From an uncultured Clostridium sp. (GTDB lineage: Bacteria; Bacillota; Clostridia; Lachnospirales; Lachnospiraceae), in contig CANRZB010000018.1 in the NCBI GenBank assembly GCA_947644195.1, forward strand, positions 1 to 55,499: a DNA stretch of 55,499 nt, written 5' to 3'. The position numbers were made by a program, and so were the translations under genes. Below the pieces are notes generated by a model. That model searched no databases, had not been told where the DNA came from, and saw only the letters and a list, made by a program, of their open reading frames with translations. Of the stretch, positions 24,701 to 33,486 are shown piece by piece. Position 1 is the stretch's first letter, and each line of letters opens with the position of its first letter.

Positions 24701-24729
24701 ATTATAACTATTTTATTTTGTGGTGTCAA
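24701..24729 (-). promoter_or_regulatory. cheY promoter, full consensus
   Basis: Minus-strand TTGACA (24729-24724) and TATAAT (24706-24701), both perfect, with a 17-base spacer, and a leader of about 85 bases. This implies strong sigma-A dependent expression. Confidence 0.85.
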
Positions 24730-24793
24730 GGAAAAGCGAATTGTCTTCTGAAAAAAATACGCTTTCCTGACCCAAAACATTGTTCCTTGCCAA

Positions 24794-25246
24794 TCAAAAA
24801 TACTTGCGGTTTCCCCAGAGATTATTCTGTTTCAGATCAATATATTCACCATAAGCCTTTTCCAAAATTTGCTTTTCATTGGAAAATTTTAGCAAATGGT
24901 ATGCCTCATGAAATTTATAATATCCAGAATCCACAAAATACTCTTCTCTCTGCGGCTTGCTGTAGTAACTGTCTGCCATCATCAGATACCAGTGAACATC
25001 CTTTACTACAGTATCGGTAGCTGTATTAAAAGAATATTGGCTTTTGCCCACATAACTAATAATACTTGCATCCGCTCCGCTCTCCTCTTTCACTTCCCTC
25101 AATGCCGTTTCCTTATATTCCTCACCCTCTTCTACTGTTCCCTTGGGTAGTACCCATCCTTCGTAACGATTTCTGTAATTCTTATACAAAAGTAATATTT
25201 TACCTCTGAAAATCACCACACCGCCACAACTGGTTGCCTCGATCAT
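24794..25246 (-). CDS. NUDIX hydrolase
   Basis: 150 residues from MIEATSCGGVV, chosen because GGGGGAGG precedes it; a longer in-frame reading lacks a site. The Nudix box is complete: G-x5-E-x7-REVKEESGA within GTVEEGEEYKETALREVKEE. The C-terminal part (WYLMMADSYYSKPQREEYFVDSGYY) resembles diadenosine polyphosphate hydrolases. It cleaves a nucleoside diphosphate linked to another moiety; the substrate is not predictable. It is 124 bases downstream of the PBP gene. Confidence 0.88.
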   Translation of the reverse strand: MIEATSCGGVVIFRGKILLLYKNYRNRYEGWVLPKGTVEEGEEYKETALREVKEESGADASIISYVGKSQYSFNTATDTVVKDVHWYLMMADSYYSKPQREEYFVDSGYYKFHEAYHLLKFSNEKQILEKAYGEYIDLKQNNLWGNRKYF

Positions 25247-25370
25247 TGCATATCCTCCCCCGTGCGGTCTCAATATCCTGGCGACGATGCGGAACCACCC
25301 TGCTTCCTCTTGCACCATCAAACTATAGAACAGTATACTCTTTTTTCGCCTAAAGTGCAATCCATTCACA

Positions 25371-26891
25371 CTAGTTCACATAATCCTCAAACATTTTTTT
25401 GGCAATCGGTACGGCATAGCGGCTTCCGGTTCCCACACCCTCCACTACGATACTCACTGCAATCTGGGGATTTTTGGCAGGTGCATATCCCACATACCAC
25501 GCATTGGTCGTTCCTTTGGCATCCACCTCAGCCGATCCCGTTTTGCCCGCAGAACGATAAGACAAGCCGCGCAGGGAAGTCGCGGTTCCCTCCTGAACCA
25601 CTGCTTCCATCATATCCTGCATCTCTGCTGCGATCTGTTCGTCTACCACCCTGCCAATGGATTCGGCTTCATACTGCTTAATCACTCTGCCGTCTTCACT
25701 TTTGACCTGATCTATCACATAAGGCGTCATCATGACTCCATCGTTTGCAATCATGGCGCCAATCATAAGATTTTGCAGCGGCGTGACCAAAGTTTTCCCC
25801 TGTCCCATAGAAGTTTGTGCGATTTCTGCCCCGTCGGATTTCCGGTCCAGCATAAATTTTGCCCGATTATGCTCAAAATCAACGGGCAGTTTCCGGTCAA
25901 AATATAATTTGCTGCACAGGTTTCGAAATGAACCGATGTCCAAATTCATGCCGATATTTGCAAAAGACCCATTACAGGATTCCGCAAAGGAGGTACGCAG
26001 ATTCAATTTCCCATGTACTTCCCCGGCATAGCATTTAATTTTCGTACCGCCAAATTTTGCACTTCCCTTACAGCGGTAATCATATTTTTCGTGATCTTTG
26101 GGGTGTTCCATCAGATATTCCATCGCCGTTACCATCTTAAAGGTAGAACCTGGTGTATATAATCCCTGGGTCGCTCGGTTGACTAGCCGGGATTCCTCAT
26201 CGGAATAACCAATCAGGGTGTCCCAATTCTCGGATACTGTGTTTGGATCATAGGCAGGTGTAGATACCATGGCCAAAATCTTTCCACTCGAAGGCTCCAT
26301 AGCCACTACCGCACCACGGTTACTCCCCAGCGCCTGATAAGCCGTCCGCTGCAGGTCGGCATCCAAGGTTGTAATGACATCATCTCCCTGGTTCTTTTTG
26401 CCACGCAGTGTATTTCCCAATTGCTGGAGAGGATTGTCATGGGAAGTCAATAACGGATAGCACTGGTTTAACTCGATCCCGGTCAGACTGTGCGACGTCC
26501 GTCCCACTACATGGCAAAATGCCCTCCCCTCGGGATAAACCCTGGTCTCCTTTCCTGATTTTCCCACGCGGGTCTCTGCCAACACATCTCCATCGGCCGA
26601 CAGAATCTTTCCCTTAATCACACGTTCCGCCAAAAGTTCCTGCCTGGGGTTATGCGTGTTATTAATTACATTGCCACTGTCAAACGCCAGAAAATAAGCC
26701 AGATACCCTGCCATAGAAAGAAACACCGCCACGACACCATAGGTCAGAAACAGGATCTGACGGTTTCCCCGTTTATTTTCTTTTTCCAGTCTTTTTGCCT
26801 CCTGCCGCTCTATCCGGCTCTGTTTTTTATTTCGCCCGCCTTTTCTTCGCAGTTCTTCCATCCTGTCCTGCTGGCTCCTCTGCTGTCTCAT
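25371..26891 (-). CDS. Penicillin-binding protein 2-type transpeptidase (PbpA-like)
   Basis: 506 residues. A highly basic cytoplasmic tail (about 45), one anchor (FLTYGVVAVFLSMAGYLAYFL), then a short dimerisation region (GKILSADGDVLAET) and the transpeptidase domain from about residue 190. Active-site motifs: STFK (S-x-x-K, in GLYTPGSTFKMV), SCN (S-x-N) and KTGSAE. Class B monofunctional PBP cross-linking peptidoglycan, at the length of the PbpA/RodA-partner class. The start overlaps the end of ftsW/rodA by 65 bases, so the two are coupled, fitting a SEDS-bPBP synthase pair for elongation, division or spore coat peptidoglycan. Confidence 0.93.
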   Translation of the reverse strand: MRQQRSQQDRMEELRRKGGRNKKQSRIERQEAKRLEKENKRGNRQILFLTYGVVAVFLSMAGYLAYFLAFDSGNVINNTHNPRQELLAERVIKGKILSADGDVLAETRVGKSGKETRVYPEGRAFCHVVGRTSHSLTGIELNQCYPLLTSHDNPLQQLGNTLRGKKNQGDDVITTLDADLQRTAYQALGSNRGAVVAMEPSSGKILAMVSTPAYDPNTVSENWDTLIGYSDEESRLVNRATQGLYTPGSTFKMVTAMEYLMEHPKDHEKYDYRCKGSAKFGGTKIKCYAGEVHGKLNLRTSFAESCNGSFANIGMNLDIGSFRNLCSKLYFDRKLPVDFEHNRAKFMLDRKSDGAEIAQTSMGQGKTLVTPLQNLMIGAMIANDGVMMTPYVIDQVKSEDGRVIKQYEAESIGRVVDEQIAAEMQDMMEAVVQEGTATSLRGLSYRSAGKTGSAEVDAKGTTNAWYVGYAPAKNPQIAVSIVVEGVGTGSRYAVPIAKKMFEDYVN

Positions 26892-28266
26892 TCGGATCCC
26901 CCTCTCTGAAATTTAACACATACATCCCCTGTATAATAAAAAACAGTACCATGGTACTAATGACCGAACTCCCTCCATAGCTGACCAAGGGCAGTGTAAC
27001 ACCGGTTGACGGAATAAATTTAGTCACTCCTCCGATGGTCAGAAAAACCTGAAAAATATATTCCATCGCCAGCCCTAGGGCAGTTAATTTATAAAACCGT
27101 CTGGTCATTTTAAGTGCAATATTGACAAACATAATAAAACAACTGACCTCTACCAGAATCAGGCAAATGGCAAACAATCCCCCTAATTCTTCACAGATGG
27201 CCGAGAAGATAAAATCACTGGTCGCCACAGGTATTTTGTATGGCATGCCTTCTCCGAGCCCCATGCCAAACCAGCCGCCAGTGCCAATGGCAAACAGGGA
27301 ATGTGCCACCTGGTATCCCTGAGAATCAATGGTTCCCCAGGGATCCTGCCACGCCTGCACCCTGACCTGAACATGGTAAAACAGTTTCCATCCGCCCACA
27401 GCCGCCACAACTCCTGCAACGGAAGCCGCCAGCAAATACAAGGAATTCTGGCTCGCCACATACAGGATCAAGACGTACGTCATAAAAAAGATTAGTGCTG
27501 CACCCAGATCCTTTTCTGCCACCAGGATCAAAACATGCAGCGCCGCCACCGCAGACACTTTCACCACATCCAAGAATTCCGTGGATTTTGCCAACAGGGC
27601 CGCAATAAAAAACACATAGATAATCTTTACAAATTCCGATGGCTGCAAGGCAACGCTGCCAATGATGATCCAGTTTTTTGCCCCATGGCTCTCCCTGCCA
27701 ATGACAAAAACCAGAGCTAACAGTACAATTCCCAAAACCGCATAGATCCAGCCAAAACGGTCAAAATAAGAAAACCGTTCAATCAACCAGGGAATAAATA
27801 GCCCCACAAAGGCAATTGCCCCGGCAAATATCATCTGTCTCACAGCGCTGGCAGTATCCAAACGCTCAATCATCAGAAATCCAATACACAATAGCATCAG
27901 CATATTATTCATAACCATCTTGGACAAATTTCGGTACACATACAGATATGCCTTGTCCACCAAAACCAGAAAACAAACCTGCGCCAGATAGAACCCCAGA
28001 ATTTTAACAGAAAGACTGTTCAAATATAAAACCAGCGAACAAATAAAATGTATGACATACATGATTGTCTTCTGCCGTTTATAAATCTTGTCCTGGCGAT
28101 CTATATTTTTCCCGATAAATACGGTAAAACAATGCCATGTATAGACGGCAAATAAGATAATGATAATATATTTAGACGCCTCCACCACAACGGAATGGAT
28201 CACGCCAATCAGATTCAGATCGCCAAACAGCTCCATGAGCTTTTTGGCCGCCTCTTTTTTATTCAT
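26827..28266 (-). CDS. FtsW/RodA/SpoVE family (SEDS) peptidoglycan polymerase
   Basis: 479 residues. The first 130 include extra membrane segments ahead of the core, as in clostridial homologues. SEDS motifs are visible: GRESHGAKNWIIIGSVALQPSEFVKI, ALIFFMTYVLILYVASQNSL, GWFGMGLGEG in a loop, and GVTLPLVSYGGSSVI near the end, all near the catalytic site. It polymerises lipid II into glycan strands, working with the PBP encoded directly downstream. The RBS is a G-rich GGGGGAAAGAGG stretch; the start lies 20 bases after the U32 peptidase stop. Confidence 0.94.
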   Translation of the reverse strand: MNKKEAAKKLMELFGDLNLIGVIHSVVVEASKYIIIILFAVYTWHCFTVFIGKNIDRQDKIYKRQKTIMYVIHFICSLVLYLNSLSVKILGFYLAQVCFLVLVDKAYLYVYRNLSKMVMNNMLMLLCIGFLMIERLDTASAVRQMIFAGAIAFVGLFIPWLIERFSYFDRFGWIYAVLGIVLLALVFVIGRESHGAKNWIIIGSVALQPSEFVKIIYVFFIAALLAKSTEFLDVVKVSAVAALHVLILVAEKDLGAALIFFMTYVLILYVASQNSLYLLAASVAGVVAAVGGWKLFYHVQVRVQAWQDPWGTIDSQGYQVAHSLFAIGTGGWFGMGLGEGMPYKIPVATSDFIFSAICEELGGLFAICLILVEVSCFIMFVNIALKMTRRFYKLTALGLAMEYIFQVFLTIGGVTKFIPSTGVTLPLVSYGGSSVISTMVLFFIIQGMYVLNFREGDPNETAEEPAGQDGRTAKKRRAK

Positions 28267-28286
28267 CCTCTTTCCCCCGTTTCTCT

Positions 28287-30815
28287 TCAGAAAACATCTT
28301 TATCATAATGACCTGTGACAGATAATTTCGGAATTTCGCCTGCCAGAATCTGCCACACCTGCTCCGGTGTCTCCATTGTAAATTCGTATCGCCACTGACA
28401 CAAACCTGCTTTTTGTAACGCCTCCTTCTCCTGCAGTATGGAAAAAGGCTTGCCCTGATAAATGATATTATAACAGTATTTACAAAAGTGCATAGCAATA
28501 AACTGACGATTCTTTTCTCCTTGAAAGTCTACTGTCCCACAGGTATCCTGTTTCGCCCCTGCACACTGACCGGTATTACAAGCTATGCATTGGGCGGACA
28601 CCATAAGCGGAATATGTCCATATACGATAACCTGCAGCAGATCACGATACGCTGACTGCCGCCATTCCCTGCCAGTCAACTCCCATGGCGCCGTCATCTG
28701 CCGGACGCCCTGTTCTAACCACCACTTCGCCGCCTCCTGGTTCATCACATACAAACTGGCATCAATGCGGATGTGATCTGCGGGCACCCCTGCCACTTCC
28801 CGTAAAAATGCAAATGACTCCATATTTTGGATCAGATACCCATCCGGTTTCAGTCGCCAGAAAATACCTTCTTTTCGCGCGAACTGCTCCGCCGATGCAC
28901 GCCATACCGATTCTCTCCAGATTGCAGGCATCCCCAGAACCAGACGCTTTCCGGCCTGCCGAACCTCGGAAGCCGCTGTTTCGATTTCTCGCTCCGACAA
29001 CCGGTCCATCCGCAGAATAACCTCGTCCACCCTATCTGTATGCAGCACTGGTGACAATTGTTCTATCGCCATGATAGCCACACTGGTAAACTGCTCTACT
29101 GCCAAACTCTGATTCTGTTTCTTTTGAGCCGCACGATCTCCTGCCTCTCCATCTAAAATCTCTGCCTGCTCTCCCCGTATATCACTTGCATTTTCTGCGC
29201 TCTGGTTTCCACTAACCACAAGAGGAGCTACCTCTTTCCGATCTTCCACCCTCTCTGGAGCCGTTCTCTTTCCCTCTGCCAAAAGTGCCTGCTGCAACTC
29301 CTCTAGTGCGGTACGTCGTAGTCTTTTTAGCATCCCCACCGGAAGAAATACCTTTCCCTCCAAAATAATTTCCAGCTTCTGAAAATAAAAGATACTGTTT
29401 CCAGTCTGGTTTAATGCTTTACGTACTGAGTCCTCCGTTGCCGGTTGACGGGACGCCAACTCGACCACATCGCCGGTAACCGTAATGGAACAACCCTGGC
29501 GGCATAATGTCAGCGTACTTGCCTTACCTGCACTGGCGGAAAACACACCCGTCACAGGCAGCTTACTCTCCTGGCTCAGATATTTCTTCTCGATCTCCTC
29601 TAATAAACGCGGATGTCTGGTACGGTATACCCCATCTCCAACCTGGATCCGGCAACCTTTTTGATAGCGCGCCCGAATTCTCCTACCTGACAAAAAATTC
29701 TCTCCCAACGTATATTCATAGTTGGTCTGCCCTGCCGGATCACGGAATTCCACCACATCTTGCGCAAAAACATCCCTCTCTAATTGGTATTCGGCAAATT
29801 GTCGGTTTACCGAGGTAACGGACCCCACCCGGATTCCTCCATGGCGGGAATGATGGATCGACAACATCTCCGCCGGCTTCGGCCGTCCCATATGACCGGT
29901 ACCCACTTTTCCTTCCAGATATCCACTGGTAAAGCCCTCCCTGTTGTACAACTCTGCCAGTTTCCGCAAATCGTCCTGCCACTTTTCCGCATGCTCGTCC
30001 TGCCATTTCGCAAAACCATCCTGCCCCAATGTCCAGTACAAATCCACATAATGCCGATAGACCGAGGTAACAAATGCTGTGTATTCAGGACGTTTCATTC
30101 TGCCCTCAATTTTAAAAGAATTGATTCCGGCTTGCATCAGTGCTGGAAGATACGGTAACAGACACAGTTCTTTCGGACTGAGGTAGTAGCCGGACTTTCC
30201 CCGACCGTGGTAGAGCATCCTACATGGTTGGGTACACCTGCCCCGGTTACCACTGCGCCCTCCCTGCATGCTGCTGAACAGGCAGCGCCCAGAATAGCAG
30301 TAACACAGTGCACCGTGCACAAAGACTTCCAGCTCCAGATCCGTGTCCTGCCGCATCTGTTTTAGCTCCTCTAACGAAAGCTCCCTGGCAGGAACGATTC
30401 TGGTGATTCCATATTGTTTCAGACGATCCATGCCTTTTCCAAGAACCAGATTCATCTGTGTGCTGGCATGTAAATCCAACGCCGGAAACCAGCGATGTAA
30501 CGCCCGGAGTACACCGAGATCCTGCACAATCACTGCATCCAGGCCAGCTTCATAGTAGGGCAGAATATAATCATATAATCCTCTTAGTAATTCCCCGTCT
30601 TTCAATAAGGTATTTACTGTCAGATACAGCCGGACTCCATGCAGATGGCAATACTCAATTGCCTGCACCATGGTTTGAGTATCCAGATTATCCGCATATG
30701 CCCTTGCCCCAAACTGCATACCGCCAATATAGACAGCATCACAGCCCGCAGCAATTGCAGCCTGCAGTCCTGCAAAAGATCCTGCCGGCGCTAAAATCTC
30801 AGGTTTTTCTCTCAT
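28287..30815 (-). CDS. U32 family peptidase (RlhA/YrrO-like) with DUF3656-type region
   Basis: 842 residues from ATG 30815 (GGAG six bases before); an in-frame TTG at 30827 is less likely. N-terminal barrel: PEILAPAGSFAGLQAAIAAG, VYIGGMQFGARAYADNL. The family signature is LEVFVHGALCYCYSGRCLFSS, with the cysteine cluster CTQPCRMLY behind it. Residues about 300-450 (FTSGYLEGKVGTGHMG) resemble DUF3656. A second U32-like part closes the protein (about 600-780, with CIACNTG, CAGAK, CKYCYN). Relatives named collagenases now mostly act in tRNA or 23S rRNA hydroxylation with prephenate-derived cofactors. Upstream of ftsW. Confidence 0.88.
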   Translation of the reverse strand: MREKPEILAPAGSFAGLQAAIAAGCDAVYIGGMQFGARAYADNLDTQTMVQAIEYCHLHGVRLYLTVNTLLKDGELLRGLYDYILPYYEAGLDAVIVQDLGVLRALHRWFPALDLHASTQMNLVLGKGMDRLKQYGITRIVPARELSLEELKQMRQDTDLELEVFVHGALCYCYSGRCLFSSMQGGRSGNRGRCTQPCRMLYHGRGKSGYYLSPKELCLLPYLPALMQAGINSFKIEGRMKRPEYTAFVTSVYRHYVDLYWTLGQDGFAKWQDEHAEKWQDDLRKLAELYNREGFTSGYLEGKVGTGHMGRPKPAEMLSIHHSRHGGIRVGSVTSVNRQFAEYQLERDVFAQDVVEFRDPAGQTNYEYTLGENFLSGRRIRARYQKGCRIQVGDGVYRTRHPRLLEEIEKKYLSQESKLPVTGVFSASAGKASTLTLCRQGCSITVTGDVVELASRQPATEDSVRKALNQTGNSIFYFQKLEIILEGKVFLPVGMLKRLRRTALEELQQALLAEGKRTAPERVEDRKEVAPLVVSGNQSAENASDIRGEQAEILDGEAGDRAAQKKQNQSLAVEQFTSVAIMAIEQLSPVLHTDRVDEVILRMDRLSEREIETAASEVRQAGKRLVLGMPAIWRESVWRASAEQFARKEGIFWRLKPDGYLIQNMESFAFLREVAGVPADHIRIDASLYVMNQEAAKWWLEQGVRQMTAPWELTGREWRQSAYRDLLQVIVYGHIPLMVSAQCIACNTGQCAGAKQDTCGTVDFQGEKNRQFIAMHFCKYCYNIIYQGKPFSILQEKEALQKAGLCQWRYEFTMETPEQVWQILAGEIPKLSVTGHYDKDVF

Positions 30816-30865
30816 CACTCTCTCCAATCCACTCCTATCCTGCCATCCTGAAGCAAAGCCTGACT

Positions 30866-30930
30866 AAAACAATGGGCTGCCGCACCAAGCAATGCCCTGA
30901 CCAATCTGGTATGCTTTCTGCGGCAACCCG
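30866..30930 (-). terminator. Terminator of the coaD-zapA operon
   Basis: GGGCTGCCGCA (30874-30884) pairs with TGCGGCAACCC (30919-30929, one mismatch), with extra inner pairing (AAGCA/TGCTT, ACCA/TGGT). The minus-strand tail TTGTTTTAG follows. It shares the GGCTGCCGCA core with the hairpin at 13.9 kb. Confidence 0.78.
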
Positions 30931-30947
30931 TCTTTGTTCTTTCTTCA

Positions 30948-31673
30948 CTATCTTCGTCTGCTCTTTCGGGATGATTTTTTATTCTGCGTTTTCCCCGCCG
31001 ATGCTGCAATCTCTTTGGCAGCATCTTCTGCCTGCTCCTGCCCGGATTCCTGTTTGGCTTCTGCACCCTGCGGTTCTGGCTGCGTATCCACCAAACGGTC
31101 TGTATCACCGGTAACATTCCCGGAAGCTAAATCCCTAACCAGTTTCTTCTGCTCCTCAAGCTCTTTCTCCAACTCTTTCTGTCTCGCCTGAGCACGCTGC
31201 TCGGAATCCTGAACCATTTTAATACGCTTCTCTAACCGGGTCAGTTCCAGACGGCTTTTTTCCTCATTCTGGGAAGCCTGTTCATATTTCGCCTCCATGC
31301 GGATGACACTGTGTTCTTCCTCACTCTGCTGCTCCCGGAGCTGCTCCGCTTCCTCCATCAGCTTATCCATTTTGGACTGCATAGATACCAACTCATGCTT
31401 CATATCGAAAATTTCTCGTTCCTTATCCTGACACTCTGCCCGGACTTCCTCCAATTCCTGTACGGTCTTATAATAGTCATCGGAAAGATTAATTGCCAAA
31501 AGAATATTCTTCATATCAATATCCAGGGAAGCATATCCCTCCTGCTTCCTAAACGCAGCAAGCTTGTCATTAATATGCGCAGCAATTTTTTGAATATATT
31601 CACTGCCTTCCACGCCCCGGATCGTATATTGTTTCTCCCCGATCAGCACATCCACGTCAATCGCTTTACTCAT
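30948..31673 (-). CDS. zapA: Cell division protein ZapA with long coiled-coil tail
   Basis: 241 residues. The first 90 match ZapA: DVDVLIGEKQYTIRGVEGSEYIQKIAAHIN then ASLDIDMKNILLAINLSDDYY. Residues about 90-200 are a continuous coiled coil, followed by a disordered tail rich in Ala, Glu and Gln that ends SRKSRRR. ZapA binds and bundles FtsZ filaments. Bacterial ZapA is usually about 85-110 residues, so this version is more than twice as long. Its start overlaps the stop of the upstream coiled-coil gene by 8 bases. Confidence 0.9.
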   Translation of the reverse strand: MSKAIDVDVLIGEKQYTIRGVEGSEYIQKIAAHINDKLAAFRKQEGYASLDIDMKNILLAINLSDDYYKTVQELEEVRAECQDKEREIFDMKHELVSMQSKMDKLMEEAEQLREQQSEEEHSVIRMEAKYEQASQNEEKSRLELTRLEKRIKMVQDSEQRAQARQKELEKELEEQKKLVRDLASGNVTGDTDRLVDTQPEPQGAEAKQESGQEQAEDAAKEIAASAGKTQNKKSSRKSRRR

Positions 31674-32298
31674 ACTGGTCCTCTGTCCTTTCCTCGTCAG
31701 TAGCCACCTCTAACTCCGAAATTTCCTCTTTCTCCGGCTCCTCTGACACAGGCTCTACTCCTGTCAGCTCCGCCTTATTCCGACGGATAATCTCCAGATG
31801 GCCGCTCAGTGCCGTTTCCAATGCACGGGAATTGTTCATCGTACTCTCATATGCTCTGGCAATCGTTTTCTCCGCCATTTCCAACATATCAGTAGTATAG
31901 TAAATCGCACCGTTGCAAATCTCATCAGCTTGTCTTCTGGCTGCCTCTAAAATATGGTCTGCCTCCGCATTGGCCTGTGCAATCGTATCCTCTGCCTGCT
32001 GGTAAGCCTGCTGCATGATACTGTGCTCCTCCACCATGGCCTTATACTGTTCCTCCGCTTCCAGCAACAAAGCAGAAGCCTTGTTCTCCGCATCCTCCAG
32101 AATTTCATCCCGTTGGTTCAGGATCTTCTGGTAACGTTTGATCTCCTCCGGTACATCCCGGTGTAAATCGTCCAACAGATCGTATAATTCATTTTTGGGC
32201 ACAACGACCTTTGTGCTGGAAAGCGCCTGCATTTTGCAGCTTTCTATAAATTCATAGATGTCCCCTATTTTTTGCTCAATTCTGCTGTTTACCTGCAT
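31666..32298 (-). CDS. Coiled-coil protein, V-ATPase subunit H / DivIVA-like
   Basis: 210 residues from MQVNSRIEQK, behind a perfect AAGGAGGTACAT site. Short N-terminal helix (IGDIYEFIESCKMQALSSTKVVV), then a long coiled coil from about residue 50 to 150 (AENKASALLLEAEEQYKAMVEE, AQANAEADHILEAARRQADEI), then a helical end rich in Glu. It often sits beside coaD and rsmD in Clostridia and is annotated variously as ATP synthase subunit B-like. It overlaps coaD (23 bases) and zapA (8 bases), so all three are coupled. The function is not established; a scaffold at the division site is inferred from zapA. Confidence 0.7.
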   Translation of the reverse strand: MQVNSRIEQKIGDIYEFIESCKMQALSSTKVVVPKNELYDLLDDLHRDVPEEIKRYQKILNQRDEILEDAENKASALLLEAEEQYKAMVEEHSIMQQAYQQAEDTIAQANAEADHILEAARRQADEICNGAIYYTTDMLEMAEKTIARAYESTMNNSRALETALSGHLEIIRRNKAELTGVEPVSEEPEKEEISELEVATDEERTEDQYE

Positions 32299-32803
32299 AT
32301 GTACCTCCTTGTAGATCCTCCTGCACGTATTTTGATTTTGCGTGAAGCCACTGATAAACGGAATCCGGAACCATATCCCGGATATCTCCATGAAATTCCA
32401 GAATCTCTTTGACACCGCTGGAACTGATATAGGAATATTCCGGCGCCGTCGCCAGAAATACGGTATCTGCCTGGTTGTTCAAATGACGGTTTGCCTGGGC
32501 CAAAGGTAATTCATATTCAAAATCTGCGGCTGTACGCAGTCCACGGACAATCACCGATGCGCCCGTTTCCTGCACAAAGTCCACTAACAGTCCTGAAAAA
32601 GGCTGTACCGTCACTCCGGGCATATCCCGCACCAGCTCCTGTAGCAGCGCAACCCGCTCCTCTAACGTTCCCAAGGGTTTCTTTGACACATTGACTAACA
32701 CGCCGATAATCAACTCATCGTAGATCCGGGACGCACGTTGGATCAAATCCATATGTCCCACTGTAACCGGATCAAAACTGCCCGGAAAAACTGCTTTGCT
32801 CAC
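32276..32803 (-). CDS. coaD: Phosphopantetheine adenylyltransferase
   Basis: Adds AMP to 4'-phosphopantetheine in coenzyme A synthesis. 175 residues, slightly longer than the usual 160. Landmarks: AVFPGSFDPVTVGHMDLI (the nucleotidyltransferase HxGH motif as TVGH), KKPLGTLEERVALLQELV, SVIVRGLRTAADFEYE (substrate loop) and YSYISSSGVKEI (the ISSTxVRE-type motif). Its 3' end overlaps the coiled-coil gene by 23 bases. It lies 11 bases from rsmD. Confidence 0.96.
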   Translation of the reverse strand: MSKAVFPGSFDPVTVGHMDLIQRASRIYDELIIGVLVNVSKKPLGTLEERVALLQELVRDMPGVTVQPFSGLLVDFVQETGASVIVRGLRTAADFEYELPLAQANRHLNNQADTVFLATAPEYSYISSSGVKEILEFHGDIRDMVPDSVYQWLHAKSKYVQEDLQGGTYAGKQQN

Positions 32804-32814
32804 AACACCACCTG

Positions 32815-33375
32815 CTATCTATCCAAAACCCGCACAAAAATATGCTGGTTGGATTTGTATTCTTTGACACGCTCCACCCTGCATGGATAGTCCTCAAGAT
32901 AGGAATAATCCGTTTCCATGGAGGTTTCCATAATGATTAATGTATTCTCCTGTACCAGGGAAGACGATAACAGAAAAGAAAGAATTTTTTCCTCCACATT
33001 CCTCTGATAGGGGGGATCCATAAAAATAATATTGAATGGTTTCCCTCTCTGATCCAGACGGCGCAATGCCTGCATGACATCCATTCCCATCACGGTAGAA
33101 CACTCTTTCATTCGGGTATGATCCAAATTTTCCCGGATACAGCGAAGCGCTTCCCGATCCATTTCAACCAGAACGGCTTCTGACGCTCCCCGACTCAATG
33201 CCTCTATCGCTATCCCGCCGCTGCCGCTGAACAAATCCAAAAAACGGCTACCGGGCACTTCCCATTGCAAAATATTGAATAACGTTTCCTTAATACGGTT
33301 CGTTGTCGGCCTGGTGTTTTTCCCGGTGGGCGTAACCAAGCGAAATCCCCGCACAGAACCTGCCACTACTTTCAT
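32815..33375 (-). CDS. rsmD: 16S rRNA (guanine(966)-N2)-methyltransferase
   Basis: 186 residues. N-terminal VVAGSVRGFRLVTPTGKNTRPTTNRIKE is the family's RNA-facing start, FLDLFSGSGGIAIEALSRGA is the SAM-binding motif I and IIFMDPPYQRN gives the catalytic DPPY. Methylates G966 of 16S rRNA in the small subunit. Pairing with coaD is common and conserved. Start ATG follows AAGAGGAAACG. Driven by a consensus promoter just upstream. Confidence 0.96.
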   Translation of the reverse strand: MKVVAGSVRGFRLVTPTGKNTRPTTNRIKETLFNILQWEVPGSRFLDLFSGSGGIAIEALSRGASEAVLVEMDREALRCIRENLDHTRMKECSTVMGMDVMQALRRLDQRGKPFNIIFMDPPYQRNVEEKILSFLLSSSLVQENTLIIMETSMETDYSYLEDYPCRVERVKEYKSNQHIFVRVLDR

Positions 33376-33429
33376 CGTTTCCTCTTATCAATTATATGGT
33401 ATCATCCTACGATGATCAGGTTACCTCTT

Positions 33430-33486
33430 TTGGACAGACATGTCCAATCCATCTTTTATTGTATCATAGGATTCAAATATTGTCAA
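33430..33486 (-). promoter_or_regulatory. rsmD promoter with downstream inverted repeat
   Basis: Minus-strand TTGACA (33486-33481) and TACAAT (33463-33458) with a 17-base spacer; the -35 overlaps the end of the upstream AAA ATPase gene. Just downstream of the expected transcription start is TTGGACA-N4-TGTCCAA (33447-33430), a perfect 7 bp inverted repeat that could be an operator or a leader hairpin. A second dyad (ATCATC/GATGAT, 33401-33416) lies nearer the gene. Confidence 0.75.

Noticed and set aside
28259-28498. 79-codon minus-strand open frame at the end of the U32 gene
   Set aside because: Fully contained in another frame of the U32 gene with no site of its own.
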